Shown: one piece after another, positions 53,050-64,000 of the stretch
How positions within the stretch are numbered: the stretch's first letter is position 1
Layout of the letters: every line of letters starts with the position of its first letter
From: Leptidea sinapis
Lineage: Eukaryota; Arthropoda; Insecta; Lepidoptera; Pieridae
DNA length: 64,000 bases
Direction: 5' to 3'
Assembly (NCBI RefSeq): GCF_905404315.1
Contig: NC_066312.1
Coordinates: 13,751,001-13,815,000 of the forward strand
Notes under the pieces: model-generated
The model's input: only the letters and a program-made list of their open reading frames with translations
The model's database searches: none
Told to the model about the DNA's origin: nothing
Program-made: the position numbers and the translations under genes

Positions 53050-54530
53050 GTATAATATTCAAGTTTGGATAATTTAATTTAAATGTGGTATCAAATGTTC
53101 TATACACTAGCAATAGTTATCTCTTGATACGAGTAGAAAAGGTCTACAATAATTAATTGTTATTTTACAATGAATTTTCAAAACCCGGTAAATATGATTA
53201 TTTATTTAATGTTATTGTTATTTTAGTTTTTAATTATTGTTCTGACCTTTGCTTTATGTAAATGTTTTTGTTATTGATAATAATAATGTGTAGGTACTTG
53301 TGTTTTATTGTTATTATATTGATTATTTAAAGATCAATTGTAGTTTCCTGCTGATTAGCCGAAACAAAAAAAAAACTGATTTTATTTTTGAAACATTTAA
53401 GATTTTTATTTTCGAATTTATGGATTTAAGCGACAAGTATATTATAAAAACACAGTTGGGTAGGAAGTAGACAGACATATATACATAAAAACTGCACGAT
53501 TTCTTTCTTTTGTGATACAGAAAATAAGTGTCTCGTAATCTTATAATAACGTTTTCTTTTGCACAATTTATTCACGCTCTGACAATTCAGTGTCCAAATA
53601 AGTGCAGTTCCTCCAACAAAAACATACTCTGATAAATTTCAATTTACCATTTAACATTTTTTGATAGCGACCACAACTGGCAATTGACTTGTGTATGACA
53701 CATTTAATTTTTCTGCCTTTCAAATAACATTCACTAAAGTATAACGGTTCTTTTGATCGTGCACTGTCGAGTAAGTAATTAATAGCACGCCTGTTTAAAA
53801 GGTTATCTTTAGGTTTAACAGGAAACGTTATGGATTAAAGTTACTGTTTGCTTTTGTATTCGTGCACCTCTAACACCTATTATTGTTATACGATATTTCA
53901 AGATCTAATTCTGGGCTTGGGCTTGTAATACGTGGTTAAAACCGAATGTCACGCTCATACATTCAAATAGGTACCTACATCATGCTCTGCTTAACAATCT
54001 TCAAACACCTTTCATAATAATTAGTACCTACTTGTTATAGTATTGCATAACACTGTCTTTTTTGGTTCCTAAAATTTTCTGATGTTTGCGTCAATCGCTA
54101 TTTTTTTTTGGTTTCTTCGTCCATTATTAGGCAAAGGGTTTAAGCCCATACAGCCATATTTTTTATTTAATAATTAATTGTCAAAGCCATCTTTGCAAGA
54201 TTTTTACAAAATTGTTCTTTCTAAGAACGTAGAATTGCACAAGGAATAAATCATTTTATCGATGTTTGCTTCCTAAGGCTAAAGAAGTATAACTTGCATA
54301 CATAAGTACACACACACTTTTTTTCTTCTTCAAAATTGTTGTCGTCATTTTGGTACTGAAAAAGAAACCATAGATGGCCCCCGAGACTTCAAGGTTGGAC
54401 TTCTACGCCACATTATCATGTACCCCTTGTTTCGATCAAGTATGTACATATCTGATCGAATATGATTACACTATTACGTATATCATTTATGTATAATGTA
54501 CATGAATATAATGTATAAAATTGATGAAAT
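53050..54530. other. Intergenic, nothing recognised
   Basis: AT-rich DNA, no coding or repeat signal that I can support. Confidence 0.4.
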
Positions 54531-54534
54531 TTTA

Positions 54535-54950
54535 TATTTTTTTTAAATGAGAGGATGGGGAGTAGTGAGGTAACCGTCCATGGGTATCCGCAACAATAGG
54601 TGTGGCCAGATGCATTGCTGGCCTTTTCTTGAAGGTCGTTCAGGAAAACAGCAGTAGGTAATTGATTCCATATATGGCTGTGCGAGGCAAGAAATTTCTT
54701 GTAAAACGCGCGGTTGTTGAATGCCACACGTGAAGGGTGTTATTTTGAATTTTGACGTTTAATGACGAACAGCTCCTCTGAGCACTCCCCATGGTAAAAT
54801 GCGGTAGATGTATAGAGAACCCACATACGCACCGCCAAAGAAACAAGCTGATCGGAGATGACTTGATCGTCGATCATTCGAGCCGCTCTTCGTTGTATGC
54901 GGTCAAATGTAAGAAGCTGGTACCAAACCAATAAAAATAACACAATAAAA
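54535..54950 (-). mobile_element. Jockey-like LINE 3' end (same family as 240-1500)
   Basis: The - strand reads TFDRIQRRAARMIDDQVI, then FYHGECSEELF, FYKKFLASHSHIWNQLPTAV and FLNDLQEKASNASGHT, followed by YCCGYPWTV and a CTCTCATTTAAAA tail. This is the C-terminus of jockey-like ORF2. Its tail matches that at 1390-1490 (CCTGTTGTTGCGGATGTCC against CCTATTGTTGCGGATACCC), so both come from one family. Frameshifts break it. Confidence 0.8.
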
Positions 54951-55579
54951 CTACTGCTACTTGAGTATCAGTGATGCGCACTCTCATAATTTATTTCATA
55001 ACACGCCTAAGGAAGTATAACTTCAAATACCAAAGCAAACCTAAACCCTTATCAAATATCAATAATTTATGTAATGTGGCATCGAAGTGTTACAATACTT
55101 GAAGTTATTTTGCATAAGTATGACAAAACTTTGCAATTATTTGTTCTAGTTGCGATAGTAACCACAGTGGCTGTATAGTAGTTAAAATAAATCGTTTCGC
55201 GTTATATATTGTGTTACATCATTCCGTTGTTGGTGCGGTACAGTACAGATTTTATATATGATATAAATCTTATTATTTTCCAATCTCTCTCTACATTCTA
55301 GCTCGTTTCTTGAGAACACTTATGACTATGTAATGTTCTTTTATGAATTCTTTTGTTTAATGGATATGTTTGTCTTGAACTGTTTTCTGACATTTTTTTG
55401 GTAATACATTTGTTGGTAATGAACACGCAAATTGTTTAGGGTACAATATTTTATTAGATACGGGTATAGTTCTTTTTTAATTTATTTATATTTTTTAGTT
55501 TATTTACTTTTAATTTAAAGTTAATCGAAACGGTTGAATATTTTTGTTGTATCACAACATAGTATCATTATATGTTAAA

Positions 55580-55768
55580 CTAGCTGACCCGACAGACGTT
55601 CTGTTCATAATAAAAAAAAACTCTTGCGGATGGAATTTTGGAAAATCCGTTGACCTTTTAAAATTAGCTGACCTCTACTCGGTGAAAAGAATATTCCTAC
55701 CAAATTTCAAGTCTTTAGCTCTAATGGTTCCAGAGATATCGTGGAAATCACTTATATATATATATAGA
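55580..55768 (-). mobile_element. Helitron-like short element
   Basis: The + strand starts CTAGCTGACCCGACAGACG after A and ends TATATATATATATAGA before T, that is TC...CTAG on the - strand. Contains GCTGACCTCTACTCGGTG and AAATTTCAAGTC. It explains the 75-codon frame there. Confidence 0.65.
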
Positions 55769-55789
55769 TGATAAACCTTTAATATTGAT

Positions 55790-56150
55790 GATATACTTAA
55801 CATTCTTTTGAATGTCAGTGAAGTTTGTGCCGCTTCTTCTCTACCCGGAGAGTGCGCCGTCATAATTTATTATTAAAACATAAATAAAAATAATGTTTGA
55901 TACATTACAATAAGATGTCGAAAAGACCTATACTAAATATTATAAAAGGCATATATTTTCTCAAGATTGATTCCTTTAGAATTCTTTTTGATGTCATTTC
56001 CAATATACTAGATACTACTACCGCTCCGGAAACAAATGGCGCTCTGAGAGAGAAGAAGTGGCGCAAGAAACTCTCCCAGCATTCGTTTTTTTGCGCTCTT
56101 TTTAGTAAAAATATACAGTATTGTACTGTAATTGCTATTGATATAAAATA
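55790..56150 (+). mobile_element. LINE 3' UTR scraps, two adjacent
   Basis: Two related AT-rich tails: ATTCTTTTGAATGTCAGTG with GCCGCTTCTTCTCTACCCGG (about 55798-55860), then TTCTTTTTGATGTCATTTCC with ACTACTACCGCTCCGGAAAC and AAGAAACTCTCCCAGCATTC (about 55980-56100). Such blocks are common lepidopteran LINE tails. They have no coding. Confidence 0.5.
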
Positions 56151-56473
56151 ATCATAATCTAGTCCCGGGCTCTCCGATCACTTAGACATTCATCTGTGGA
56201 TTTATTTATATTGTTATCACTCCATTCAATTCTAGTTTGTTATAACTTATAATTAGTTTTTTTGACCGTTTTCGTTACCAGAATATTATGACAAATTACC
56301 TACACCAAATATTACATAATAATTATTATACTTTTAACTAATTCTCTATTAATAGACATTTTATTTAGTAGAGATGGTAACTATATCGTTGTTGACTCTT
56401 CTAAGTTTACTAAAACTTTAAGACAAGCTGGCTGTATCAACGTAATGAATTTTCTGGATTGATTGTCTATTCG

Positions 56474-56715
56474 CAATGGAAGGCTCCTTTGCACATGCTG
56501 CCGGCTAGATTACAGGTACCACAACGGCGCCTATTTCTGGCGTGAAGCAGTTATCTGTAAGCAGGTCAAACGAGACTTAACATCTTATGTCTCAAGGAAA
56601 CGTAAGCAATTCTAGTGCCGCTCAGAATTTTTGGGTTTTTCAAGAATGGGCATGGCGTATAAATTACCATGAGCTGAACGTCCTGCTCGTCTCGTCCGTT
56701 ATTGTCATAAAAATT
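56474..56715 (+). repeat. Repeat family A, copy 5
   Basis: GGAAGGCTCCTTTGCACA, GCCGGCTAGATTACAGG, CACAACGGCGCCTATTTC and GAACGTCCTGCTCGTCTCG, with an internal deletion around the GGGCGCCGTAGC part. Confidence 0.75.
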
Positions 56716-57620
56716 AAAATAAAAATGGATTGTCAAGTCTTATGTAACATTGTTTCTTTTAACTAAAATTGATCCACGATCCACTTTGCTGATAATTCTT
56801 TTAAAAACATAAAAACAGGTTTATATTTGCACGAAAATGCTTGTTTAACAATTATTGGTGGACTGTCAGTGTCTATTTAAATGATAATAGTTACTTAGGA
56901 AATGTATGTTCAAGCGAATTTCGACATACTTGTTTATGCACTCATAGTGCAGGAAAATGACATTTAGGTGGGTCTCGATCCAATTTTATCGATAGTACCA
57001 TTTTACTCCTTAATGGTTAGCAAAACAACAACAAGTTAACTTCGAGGAAATGAATTTTCTATTTGCTGACTGGGCATACTAAACTGAAGTTAGAGTTCAT
57101 TTGAGGTGTCAGCGTGAATATAATAACAGATCTATTTTCTTTTTCCACCTAAACTTGTATCTATATTAGTGCCGACAGTCGCCGGTTGTCGGTTGGCATG
57201 CTTCAAGTATCAGTTTCGAGATAGTCTTAGCATCAGTGTAATATAACACTGCTCATTGTACACGTGTTTAGACAAACAGAATATCTAAGTTGACACGGTG
57301 TTTAACCAGAAATCAGATTCCTTAGCATATGAGCTAACCTAAAGTGTCCATTTCAAATAAAATATTGCCTGTACTTATTATACACACACATCAACAATAT
57401 CTACGGATAATGTACATTGTGTAATCGATAAGTGTGAACAGCGATTATTAAGTAACTACTAAAGATATAAAAAAAACTTTAAACTGATATCGAAAGTACG
57501 TTACCCAATCAGTAAAACGACGTCAGTTACTTATTAAATATTAAACGAGAAGTGTACAACATTTTGATATTAAACACTCCCACATACATTTAGTATGAGA
57601 TTAGTAGAAAGATTTTTTTA
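56716..57620. other. Intergenic, nothing recognised
   Basis: No open frame or repeat that I can support. Confidence 0.4.
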
Positions 57621-57624
57621 ATAT

Positions 57625-58100
57625 CTGCAATTCGTCCTCCTCGCGTCGTCGACTCAATTGCTGAGGGTCGTGTTCTCTCCGAGGATTCAACTTTTTGACA
57701 ATAGTTCGCCATCTGTATCTGTCTTTGGCTACGTGACGCCATAAAGTCCGGTATCTAGAGATGTGTTGATTTGGTTAGACCGTCTTATAGGACTGTGACC
57801 TCTGGAGCGTCATCCGTCTACCTTCCCAGTAACCATCAGTGGTTCAAGGTTGTGGCTATCTTTTCTGGCGATATGTCCAAAGAACTTTAAGATTCTACTG
57901 AGGCAGATTGGATGAGAGTCTGGTTTTTACACCTAGAGTGTGAAGGATGGATTGGTTGGCGCGGAATGCAGTCCAAGGGATTTAAAGCATCTTCCTCTAG
58001 CACCACATCTCAAAGGCATTAATCCAATCTCTGTCGGCCTTCTTCAGTGTCCATATCCCAGCCCCATAGCTGATATAGAGCCACATGTCGGCATCCTTAT
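57625..58100 (-). mobile_element. RTE-like LINE ORF2 C-terminal part, broken
   Basis: The - strand reads, across frames and stops, WLYISYGAGIWTLKKADRDW, INAFEMWC, IPWTAFRANQSIL, GVKTRLSS and AKDRYRWRTIVKKLNPR. This matches the usual region after RT in RTE-type LINEs (MWCWRRMLRIPWTA..., R.RW..IV). Many stops. Confidence 0.7.
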
Positions 58101-58119
58101 CTATCTCAAGCTAAATTAA

Positions 58120-58490
58120 ATTATCGGGATCCAATGCTCTGTGAACGGCTCGATAACTTGGCGTTACGCAGATACATCGCTTCTATGTGTGTCTTCTACC
58201 GCATCTATGACGGGGAGTGTTCTGGAGTGCTGTTTGACCTGATTTCTGCCGCGGAATTCCATCTTCGCACGACACGCCACAAATAAGGATTGATATCCTA
58301 AGGAATGATTCCCCACCATGTGGATGTGCGGCGATCCTCCGCGGTGCGGTTTTCAAGGAACTTTCTTCTACGTTTAACAAAGCTGTGGGATGACTTTCTG
58401 CGGTGTTTCCAAGACGATACGACTGGGTGTGATTTCTCTGGTGTTGCGAGAGTGTGGGCGGCGGTGATAACTTAACACCAATAATAAATA
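58120..58490 (+). mobile_element. Jockey-like LINE C-terminus and 3' end, broken
   Basis: The + strand reads CERLDNLALRRYIASMCVFY, RIYDGECSGVLFDLI, AAEFHLRTTRH, then VRRSSAVRFSRNFLLRLTKL and SGVARVWAAV after shifts, ending near AATAAATAAATAAG. It is of the same general type as 21055-21310 and 54535-54950, and its orientation is opposite to the LINE piece just before it. Confidence 0.75.
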
Positions 58491-58499
58491 AATAAGCTT

Positions 58500-60120
58500 T
58501 AGTGTGTACGCAGCATTTGTTTTCCTTAATGACCTTAAGACCTAGGTACAATTAGATTAAAAATAAAAAGAATGAAGTCCAAATAAATAATTTGATATCG
58601 AGAGTGATGACAATTATAACATTATCGTATTCATATCGGTAAATTAAATACATTCTTCGCTAAGCTGATTGCCAAATATAGCTGTATATTATTTCGTTTT
58701 CAACTTATGCAGAGGATTAAGTAGCTAATTAAGCGATATTTAAGCCATATCTTATAAATTATCTTCAGCTACTACTATTATTTTCAGCTATTTTTTTTAA
58801 TTAATAAGCTTCCTTATTCTATCCGAGGTATTAGTTAGTGGCTTTAGTAAGTGCATATAAAGTCTACAAGAAGTATGATAGAAAAGAAAAAAAAACTATA
58901 AAAAAATAAAAACAAGCTCTAGTAGGAATACACCTCAATAGTAGAAAATAATTTTCAATAAATTTAAATAAAGATAAATGTTATTAACAAAAAAAGAATT
59001 ATATGGTAAAAACGCGTGGGTTGTAATAAATTATGTATGGCAGCCCTACTATCACCCTTTAAATGATCATCATCATGACTTAGTAGCCCAACCCACATTC
59101 ATGCAACACTCTAATATTTATTAAACTTTAAACACGAAGTCCTTAAAAATGTGATGTTTGTGGCTTGGAAAGTTTTTCAGGAACTACGTACAATAATTAT
59201 AAAAATGAAAATAGCAAAAACACATACAACTTACATACAATATATAATTTTAAATACAAAACATAACAAATGGTGGCTTGTATAAAGTTAATTGGTTCAA
59301 TTTTTAGAATTCCTAATATGCCAAATGGTTTTCGATATTACAAGTTTTCATTAATTTAATTTATTTTATAATTTAATTTAATTAATTATGTATACTTTAT
59401 AATGCAATATTCTACACAATATTTAAGATATATATGTATGATATGTAAAGAATAGAGGGTAATAATTATTAATGTAACTAGAAATATGATCTGACCACAA
59501 CAGTGTCTATTACAATATTGTTAACGCGCATTAGTATATTGATGAGTTCATGTTCTAAATATACACTTACGGGGAGATAATTAGTCTGGTTCAGGAAAAT
59601 TTAATCAAAATAGATCCAGTCGTTTTGTAGTCCATAGAGTATATTATATACATAATATACAAGTGTTTTAAATTAAATAACTCGTTCTTTGAAAGGTAGA
59701 AGCAATGTGCCCATTTAGAAGGAAACTTTAAGATAAAAGGTAAATGTTATATGTATAAATTTTTACATAGCGAAAACTATCCCAGTTTTAATTACCAATA
59801 GAACAAAAAAAAACCGGACAAGTGTGAGTCGCCCACCGTACAATTTTTTATGATTTAATTGTAACAAATGTATAGTTTTCAGAATTTTCCCTATATTTGT
59901 AATATAAGACGGTATTAGATACTTACCAAACTTCTTAGTACTAGGTCAATAAATTTAACTTCTTGACATAACTTTGAAAACTAGAGTTTTTGACATAAGA
60001 ATTATTTAATAGCGAAAGTTTCGTGTTTATGAGACATCCGCTCTGACAAACAGACAGGCGGTCCTGCTTGTATGGATCGCTAGAATATGTGTATCACCCA
60101 CCACCCTAAAATATGGGCAC
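58500..60120. other. Intergenic, very AT-rich, nothing recognised
   Basis: Contains A-rich runs near 58880-58990. No coding or repeat signal. Confidence 0.4.
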
Positions 60121-60129
60121 GTAATATGC

Positions 60130-60345
60130 TTAGACCATTTATACGTCTAGATCTAGTCTCGACAACACAGTAACACAGGCTGTGTTAACTGTGAAAACGT
60201 CGAAATAAATTGAGTTTGACGATTAACCTCTATTTTGAGCAATGCACGCACACTTACAAGTGGCATACAGTGCAAGTGTACTTACAGCGGATGTAAGACG
60301 TGGTTTGTCACGCACACTAAAGGAATACACTTGTCCTGTTTTATT
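60130..60345 (-). repeat. Interspersed repeat family F, copy 5
   Basis: Contains TTTATACGTCTAGATC, AACTGTGAAAACGTCGAAAT, GAGCAATGCACGCACA and GTCACGCACACTAAAGGAAT. Confidence 0.6.
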
Positions 60346-60659
60346 GTAATATGTTAAATTCTGTTATGATCACTGACTCAGAAATAATGAAATCTCTTTT
60401 GTTTTTGATAATGAACTGTTCGCACAACTGACAATGCCACACGATATTTGAAACAGCGGTGCTCATTTGAATAATAAGAAATGATGGCATCAGATTTCAA
60501 TAATTAAATATCTTATCTCGTGAAGCATTGGTATGTTCAAAATTCTGTGAAATTGATGTATAATTCAACTAAAGTAATTATATAACATTATTTATACATT
60601 GTGGTTGGCGCAAGTCTCAAGTTATATAAACAAACAGACAACTTTGTAAAGCTATCACT

Positions 60660-60805
60660 ATTTTAGGAAGACGTCCACTGCTGGACAAAGGCCTCCCCCA
60701 ATGATGATGACGATCGGTCCTGCGCTGCCCTCATCCAAGGTATTCGGTCGGTCCATCTTGTGGGGGGCCTACCAACACCACGTCTTCCGGTAGTCAGTCG
60801 AGAAA
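60660..60805 (-). mobile_element. RTE-like LINE C-terminal scrap
   Basis: The - strand reads GRRGVGRPPTRWTDR, then WMRAAQDRSSSSLGEAFVQQ and WTSS before a stop, the common end of RTE-like LINE ORF2, shortened by a deletion. Confidence 0.7.
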
Positions 60806-61351
60806 AACTTACCACAGAAATTTTATACATAATTATGATTATTTAAAAAACAAATATAAATTATGTTATTAACATAACATAGACCTCCTCAATTCTGTTG
60901 TATGGTCTAAATGGTACTTTGAGAATATGTTTTTTCTAGAGTATTTTCGTGTATTTTTTGCCTTTTTAGACTATATTTTTTAATCTACCCACGCCCCATC
61001 TGCGCCATCTCAATGCCCCCTAATTTTCTCTGGGTCTTCTACTGCACCCCCCGAAAGTCTCAAACTAAAGTATACAGGATTTTATTTTTGTGTTAATTTT
61101 ACTTAGGGGGCTAACACGCAAGATAATCATGTGATGGGATAAGCATGTAATCATGGACATCCTCAACACAAGAGGTCATGGCTCAAGAGGACCTTTGCTG
61201 GTCTGTATGTATGTTGTATGCTTAGGAACTCTTTTTTTATATAATCGTTTATACGATATCCTTATCAAACATGCTATTAACAATTAAGTCTCCTGATCCC
61301 TTATAGGGGGTAGTATCAATCAGTGTCGTAATAATCTTCGTTTTTTAATGA

Positions 61352-61549
61352 AAATAAGGGACGAGACAAACAGCACGTTCAGCTGATGGTAATTGATACG
61401 CCCTGCCCATTACAATGCAGTGCTCAGGATTATTGAAAAACGCAATAATTCTGAGCGGCACTACAATGAATGCGCTCGTCACCTTGAGACAAGATGTTAA
61501 GTCTCATTTGCCCAGTAATTTCACTAGCTACGGCGCCATTCAGACTATC
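61352..61549 (-). repeat. Repeat family A, copy 6
   Basis: AATAAGGGACGAGACAAACAG, CAGCTGATGGTAATTGATAC, TTCTGAGCGGCACTACAATG and TCACTAGCTACGGCGCCATT. The 5' third of the family is missing. Confidence 0.8.
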
Positions 61550-62320
61550 ACTTACTTCTTAGTAACTATCACTTGATATTGTCCTCGAATCGAGCGATAT
61601 GATAATTTTGTACTTACAAAATTTCAATAATCTCGATTCTTATCAAACTGCCTATAATCATTTATTTTTCTGACTTCGCACGTCCCAAATCGCAATTCAC
61701 GGTACTTATAAATTGAAAAAAAAAGAACATTCTCATGCACGCCCGTTTTGCTGCTAACTCTTAAAAAAAGAACAAAATTATATCGATATTCGAATTCTCG
61801 TTATTCCCGCCATTGTTTTCGATACTGGTTATTATTCTTATTATTGTTTCGTTCTGGTAATGAGTACAGATAAAGTACAAAGATGCAACAGTACGTTATT
61901 AGCTAGGTATTGCAACACTCATGTTATCAGAAGCGTCTACGCCTGGGGTGATAAGTGGCGGTCATATATTCCTCATGATACGACAGTTGCATAAATAATT
62001 ACAAATTAATTCGTTATTTTCATACTGTCATCATTAACTTGTTTGCATTAATGAGTAATTATTTATGTGTTATGTTCAATTACCATAAAGTCCAATCAAG
62101 TAAGTCTGATATTAGAGTTAGTTATTATGACAACCACGTATAATGATGTAATGTGAATACACTTATATAATGATTGTAAAGTGCAGTTTTTTTGCGTGAT
62201 TTAGTAAATGCTTCAAAATTGAGTGCGTTATTGCGTTTTACACGCAGCAACTTTTAAAGTAATGTGTAAATAATAAAATTATACAAATACAGCTAAAAAC
62301 ACGGTTCTAAAAAGCGGTAT
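61550..62320. other. Intergenic, nothing recognised
   Basis: No open frame or repeat that I can support. Confidence 0.4.
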
Positions 62321-62321
62321 C

Positions 62322-62700
62322 CTAGTATGTTTTCCTGGTTCTGTCTCTCCATGACGATCGGTCCTGCGCTGCCTTCATCCGACGTATTCCGGCGATCTTG
62401 ACCAGTTCGTTAGTCCATCTTTTGGGGGGCCTACCAACGCTCCTTCTTCTGGTACGTGGTCGCCAATCGAGGACTATTCTGCCCCACCGGCCATCTGTCC
62501 GTCGAACTATGTGCTCTACCCACTGCCACCCCAGTTTAGCAATCATTTGGGCTATGTCGGTGACTTGGTTCACCTACGGATCTCCTTATTTCTGATTCCA
62601 TCTAGCATGGATACTCCGAGCATAGCCCTCTCCATTGATCTCTGTGCAACCATGAGCTTTCTCATCAGACCCATAGTAAGCGACCACGTTCGAGCAAGTT
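62322..62700 (-). mobile_element. RTE-like LINE ORF2 C-terminus, broken
   Basis: The - strand reads MVAQRSMERAMLGVSMLDGI in one frame, then NQVTDIAQMIAKLGWQWVEH, IVRRTDGRWGRIVLDWRPRT and RRRSVGRPPKRWTNELVKIA in another, and ends AAQDRSSWRDRTRKTY. It is the tail of an RTE-type LINE, related to 60660-60805. Confidence 0.8.
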
Positions 62701-63009
62701 AAAGCCCGATTGAAAACAGGAAACAAGTAGGTGCTAGACTGAATTCCGATAAACCTGTTTTAATTAAATAGCAATATCGTGGCCTTGTCTACATACAAAT
62801 AAATAACAATCGCTAGATCAAAGTCCTTCTTCTCTTTCACTAACGTTGCAACGAATCTTTCTTCTTCATTCCATAATATTGTCTGGTTCTTCGTCGTCTC
62901 GAGTGGAAAGTACCTCAAATACGGCGATCATTGTTTGGTTGAAGCTCGTAATAACTGGACCCAGTCTAAGTTCTGTATTCTAGAAGTCGTTCCAGAACAA
63001 GTTTTTTAC

Positions 63010-63270
63010 AATAAGAGACGAGACGAGCAGGACGTTCTGCTGATGGTAATTGATACGCCCTGCCCATTACAATGCAGTGCCGCTCACGATTCTTGAAAAA
63101 CCCAAAAATAGGCACTACAATTTGCGCTCGTCACCTTGACACATAAGATGTTATGTCTAATTTGCCCAGTAGTTTCAATAACTACGGCGCCCTTCAGATC
63201 AAATGTATCACAGTAATGCTGCAAATATTACTACTTCACGGCAGAAATAGGCACCGTTATGTAATCCGTT
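63010..63270 (-). repeat. Repeat family A, copy 7
   Basis: ATAAGAGACGAGACGAGCAG, GATGGTAATTGATACGCCCT, CATTACAATGCAGTGCCGCT, CTACGGCGCCCTTCAGA and GGCAGAAATAGGCACCGTTA. Confidence 0.8.
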
Positions 63271-63479
63271 TTCATGTGTATACTGTCTCTTTTATGCACA
63301 GTTAAGAAGACAGTCACAAAAGACGCTATAAAGTATTGAGACAATTTCTTCTGGGATACTGACATAAAATGTACATCAGACATCGATAAACATTCATGTT
63401 CTAAAGAATTCACCTCTTAACAATAAAATTACGTGTGGAAAAAAATTTAAAATTAATTTTAATGGAATATTGTATTAAT

Positions 63480-63715
63480 TTACATAATATGTAAGTTAAA
63501 AGATATTTAATCCTAATATATAAAAATATCTCAATATATTCAAAATAGGATTCAAAATCACTTTTTGAATGTCAAAAACACCCATTCAAAATAGACTGCC
63601 TCAGACCTGAAAAGAACGGGCGCAAGAATATCAGCGGACTTATTTTTATATAAAAATATGGATTACAATGTAATATCGTACAATAAACATTTATAAATAA
63701 AGAGCCTGAGGGTGT
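63480..63715. repeat. LINE-tail-like AT-rich repeat
   Basis: Contains ACTTTTTGAATGTCAAAAAC and GGGCGCAAGAATATCAGCGG, similar in kind to the 55790-56150 tails. The ends are not defined. Confidence 0.4.
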
Positions 63716-64000
63716 TCGTTTCATTCCCAGTCTGTGGGATCATTAAGAAAATCGTTTATGTTATAATAACCTTACACACACAAACGTTTATTCTAAGAAT
63801 ATATTGTGATGATGATAATATGAGAAATAATGTCCAAATTGTATACTTACATACATTTGACGCAATATCGTAATTCGTGTAGAGACCTTGTCACTTCCTT
63901 TATATTATTATTGAGTTATTTTATTTAAATACTTAACACACTTATTATCTCCCATCGTGATATTTACACAGATTATGATAATAATTTATCGTGACAAAAA

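Noticed and set aside
58183..58551. 122-codon - frame.
   Set aside because: It is the complement of the jockey-like LINE C-terminus read on the + strand.
1..64000. A new defence, CRISPR-like or biosynthetic system.
   Set aside because: The window shows only two conserved eukaryotic genes and transposon remains. No set of linked genes or regular spaced array was seen on either strand.

Overview
This is nuclear DNA of an insect, most likely a moth or butterfly. It is AT-rich, has two intron-rich genes with GT-AG splice sites, and is crowded with decayed transposons of the mixture typical of Lepidoptera: jockey-like and RTE-like LINE fragments, Helitron-like elements ending in CTAG, TTA/TAA-flanked MITEs and tRNA-derived SINE pieces. 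No rRNA, CRISPR array, prokaryotic operon or intact autonomous transposon was seen.

Gene 1 is on the + strand, 3345-24163. It is an orthologue of RN-tre / USP6NL, a TBC-domain Rab GTPase-activating protein. Six coding exons keep phase at every junction and give a 612-residue protein: 3345-3487, 8514-9342, 11336-11571, 12868-12929, 17974-18163 and 23785-24163. The sequence also offers an extra exon at 16479-16592 (or 16479-16627 with its own stop) and a read-through end of exon 4 at 13009, so several C-termini are possible.

Gene 2 is on the - strand, 49994 down to 38011. It is a proton-coupled amino acid transporter of the SLC36 / PAT family (Drosophila CG1139 / pathetic type). Eight coding exons, all phase-consistent, give 472 residues: 49986-49994, 48631-48716, 46829-46903, 45654-45804, 42487-42608, 40803-40887, 39056-39537 and 38011-38419. 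The two genes are convergent, with about 13.8 kb of repeat-bearing intergenic DNA between their stop codons.

Region by region: 1-1.5 kb is a jockey-like LINE with an inverted 5' part. 1.5-3.3 kb is the RN-tre upstream region. 3.3-24.2 kb is RN-tre with repeat-filled introns. 24.2-38.0 kb is intergenic, with MITEs, Helitron-like and SINE copies. 38.0-50.0 kb is the transporter, with a repeat in every intron. 50.0-64.0 kb is intergenic, with LINE 3' ends and more copies of the same families. The genes have no evident joint function: one acts on Rab GTPases in membrane traffic, the other moves amino acids across lysosomal or plasma membranes. I found no convincing new biological system. The most interesting material is the structure of the mobile elements and the alternative ends of RN-tre.
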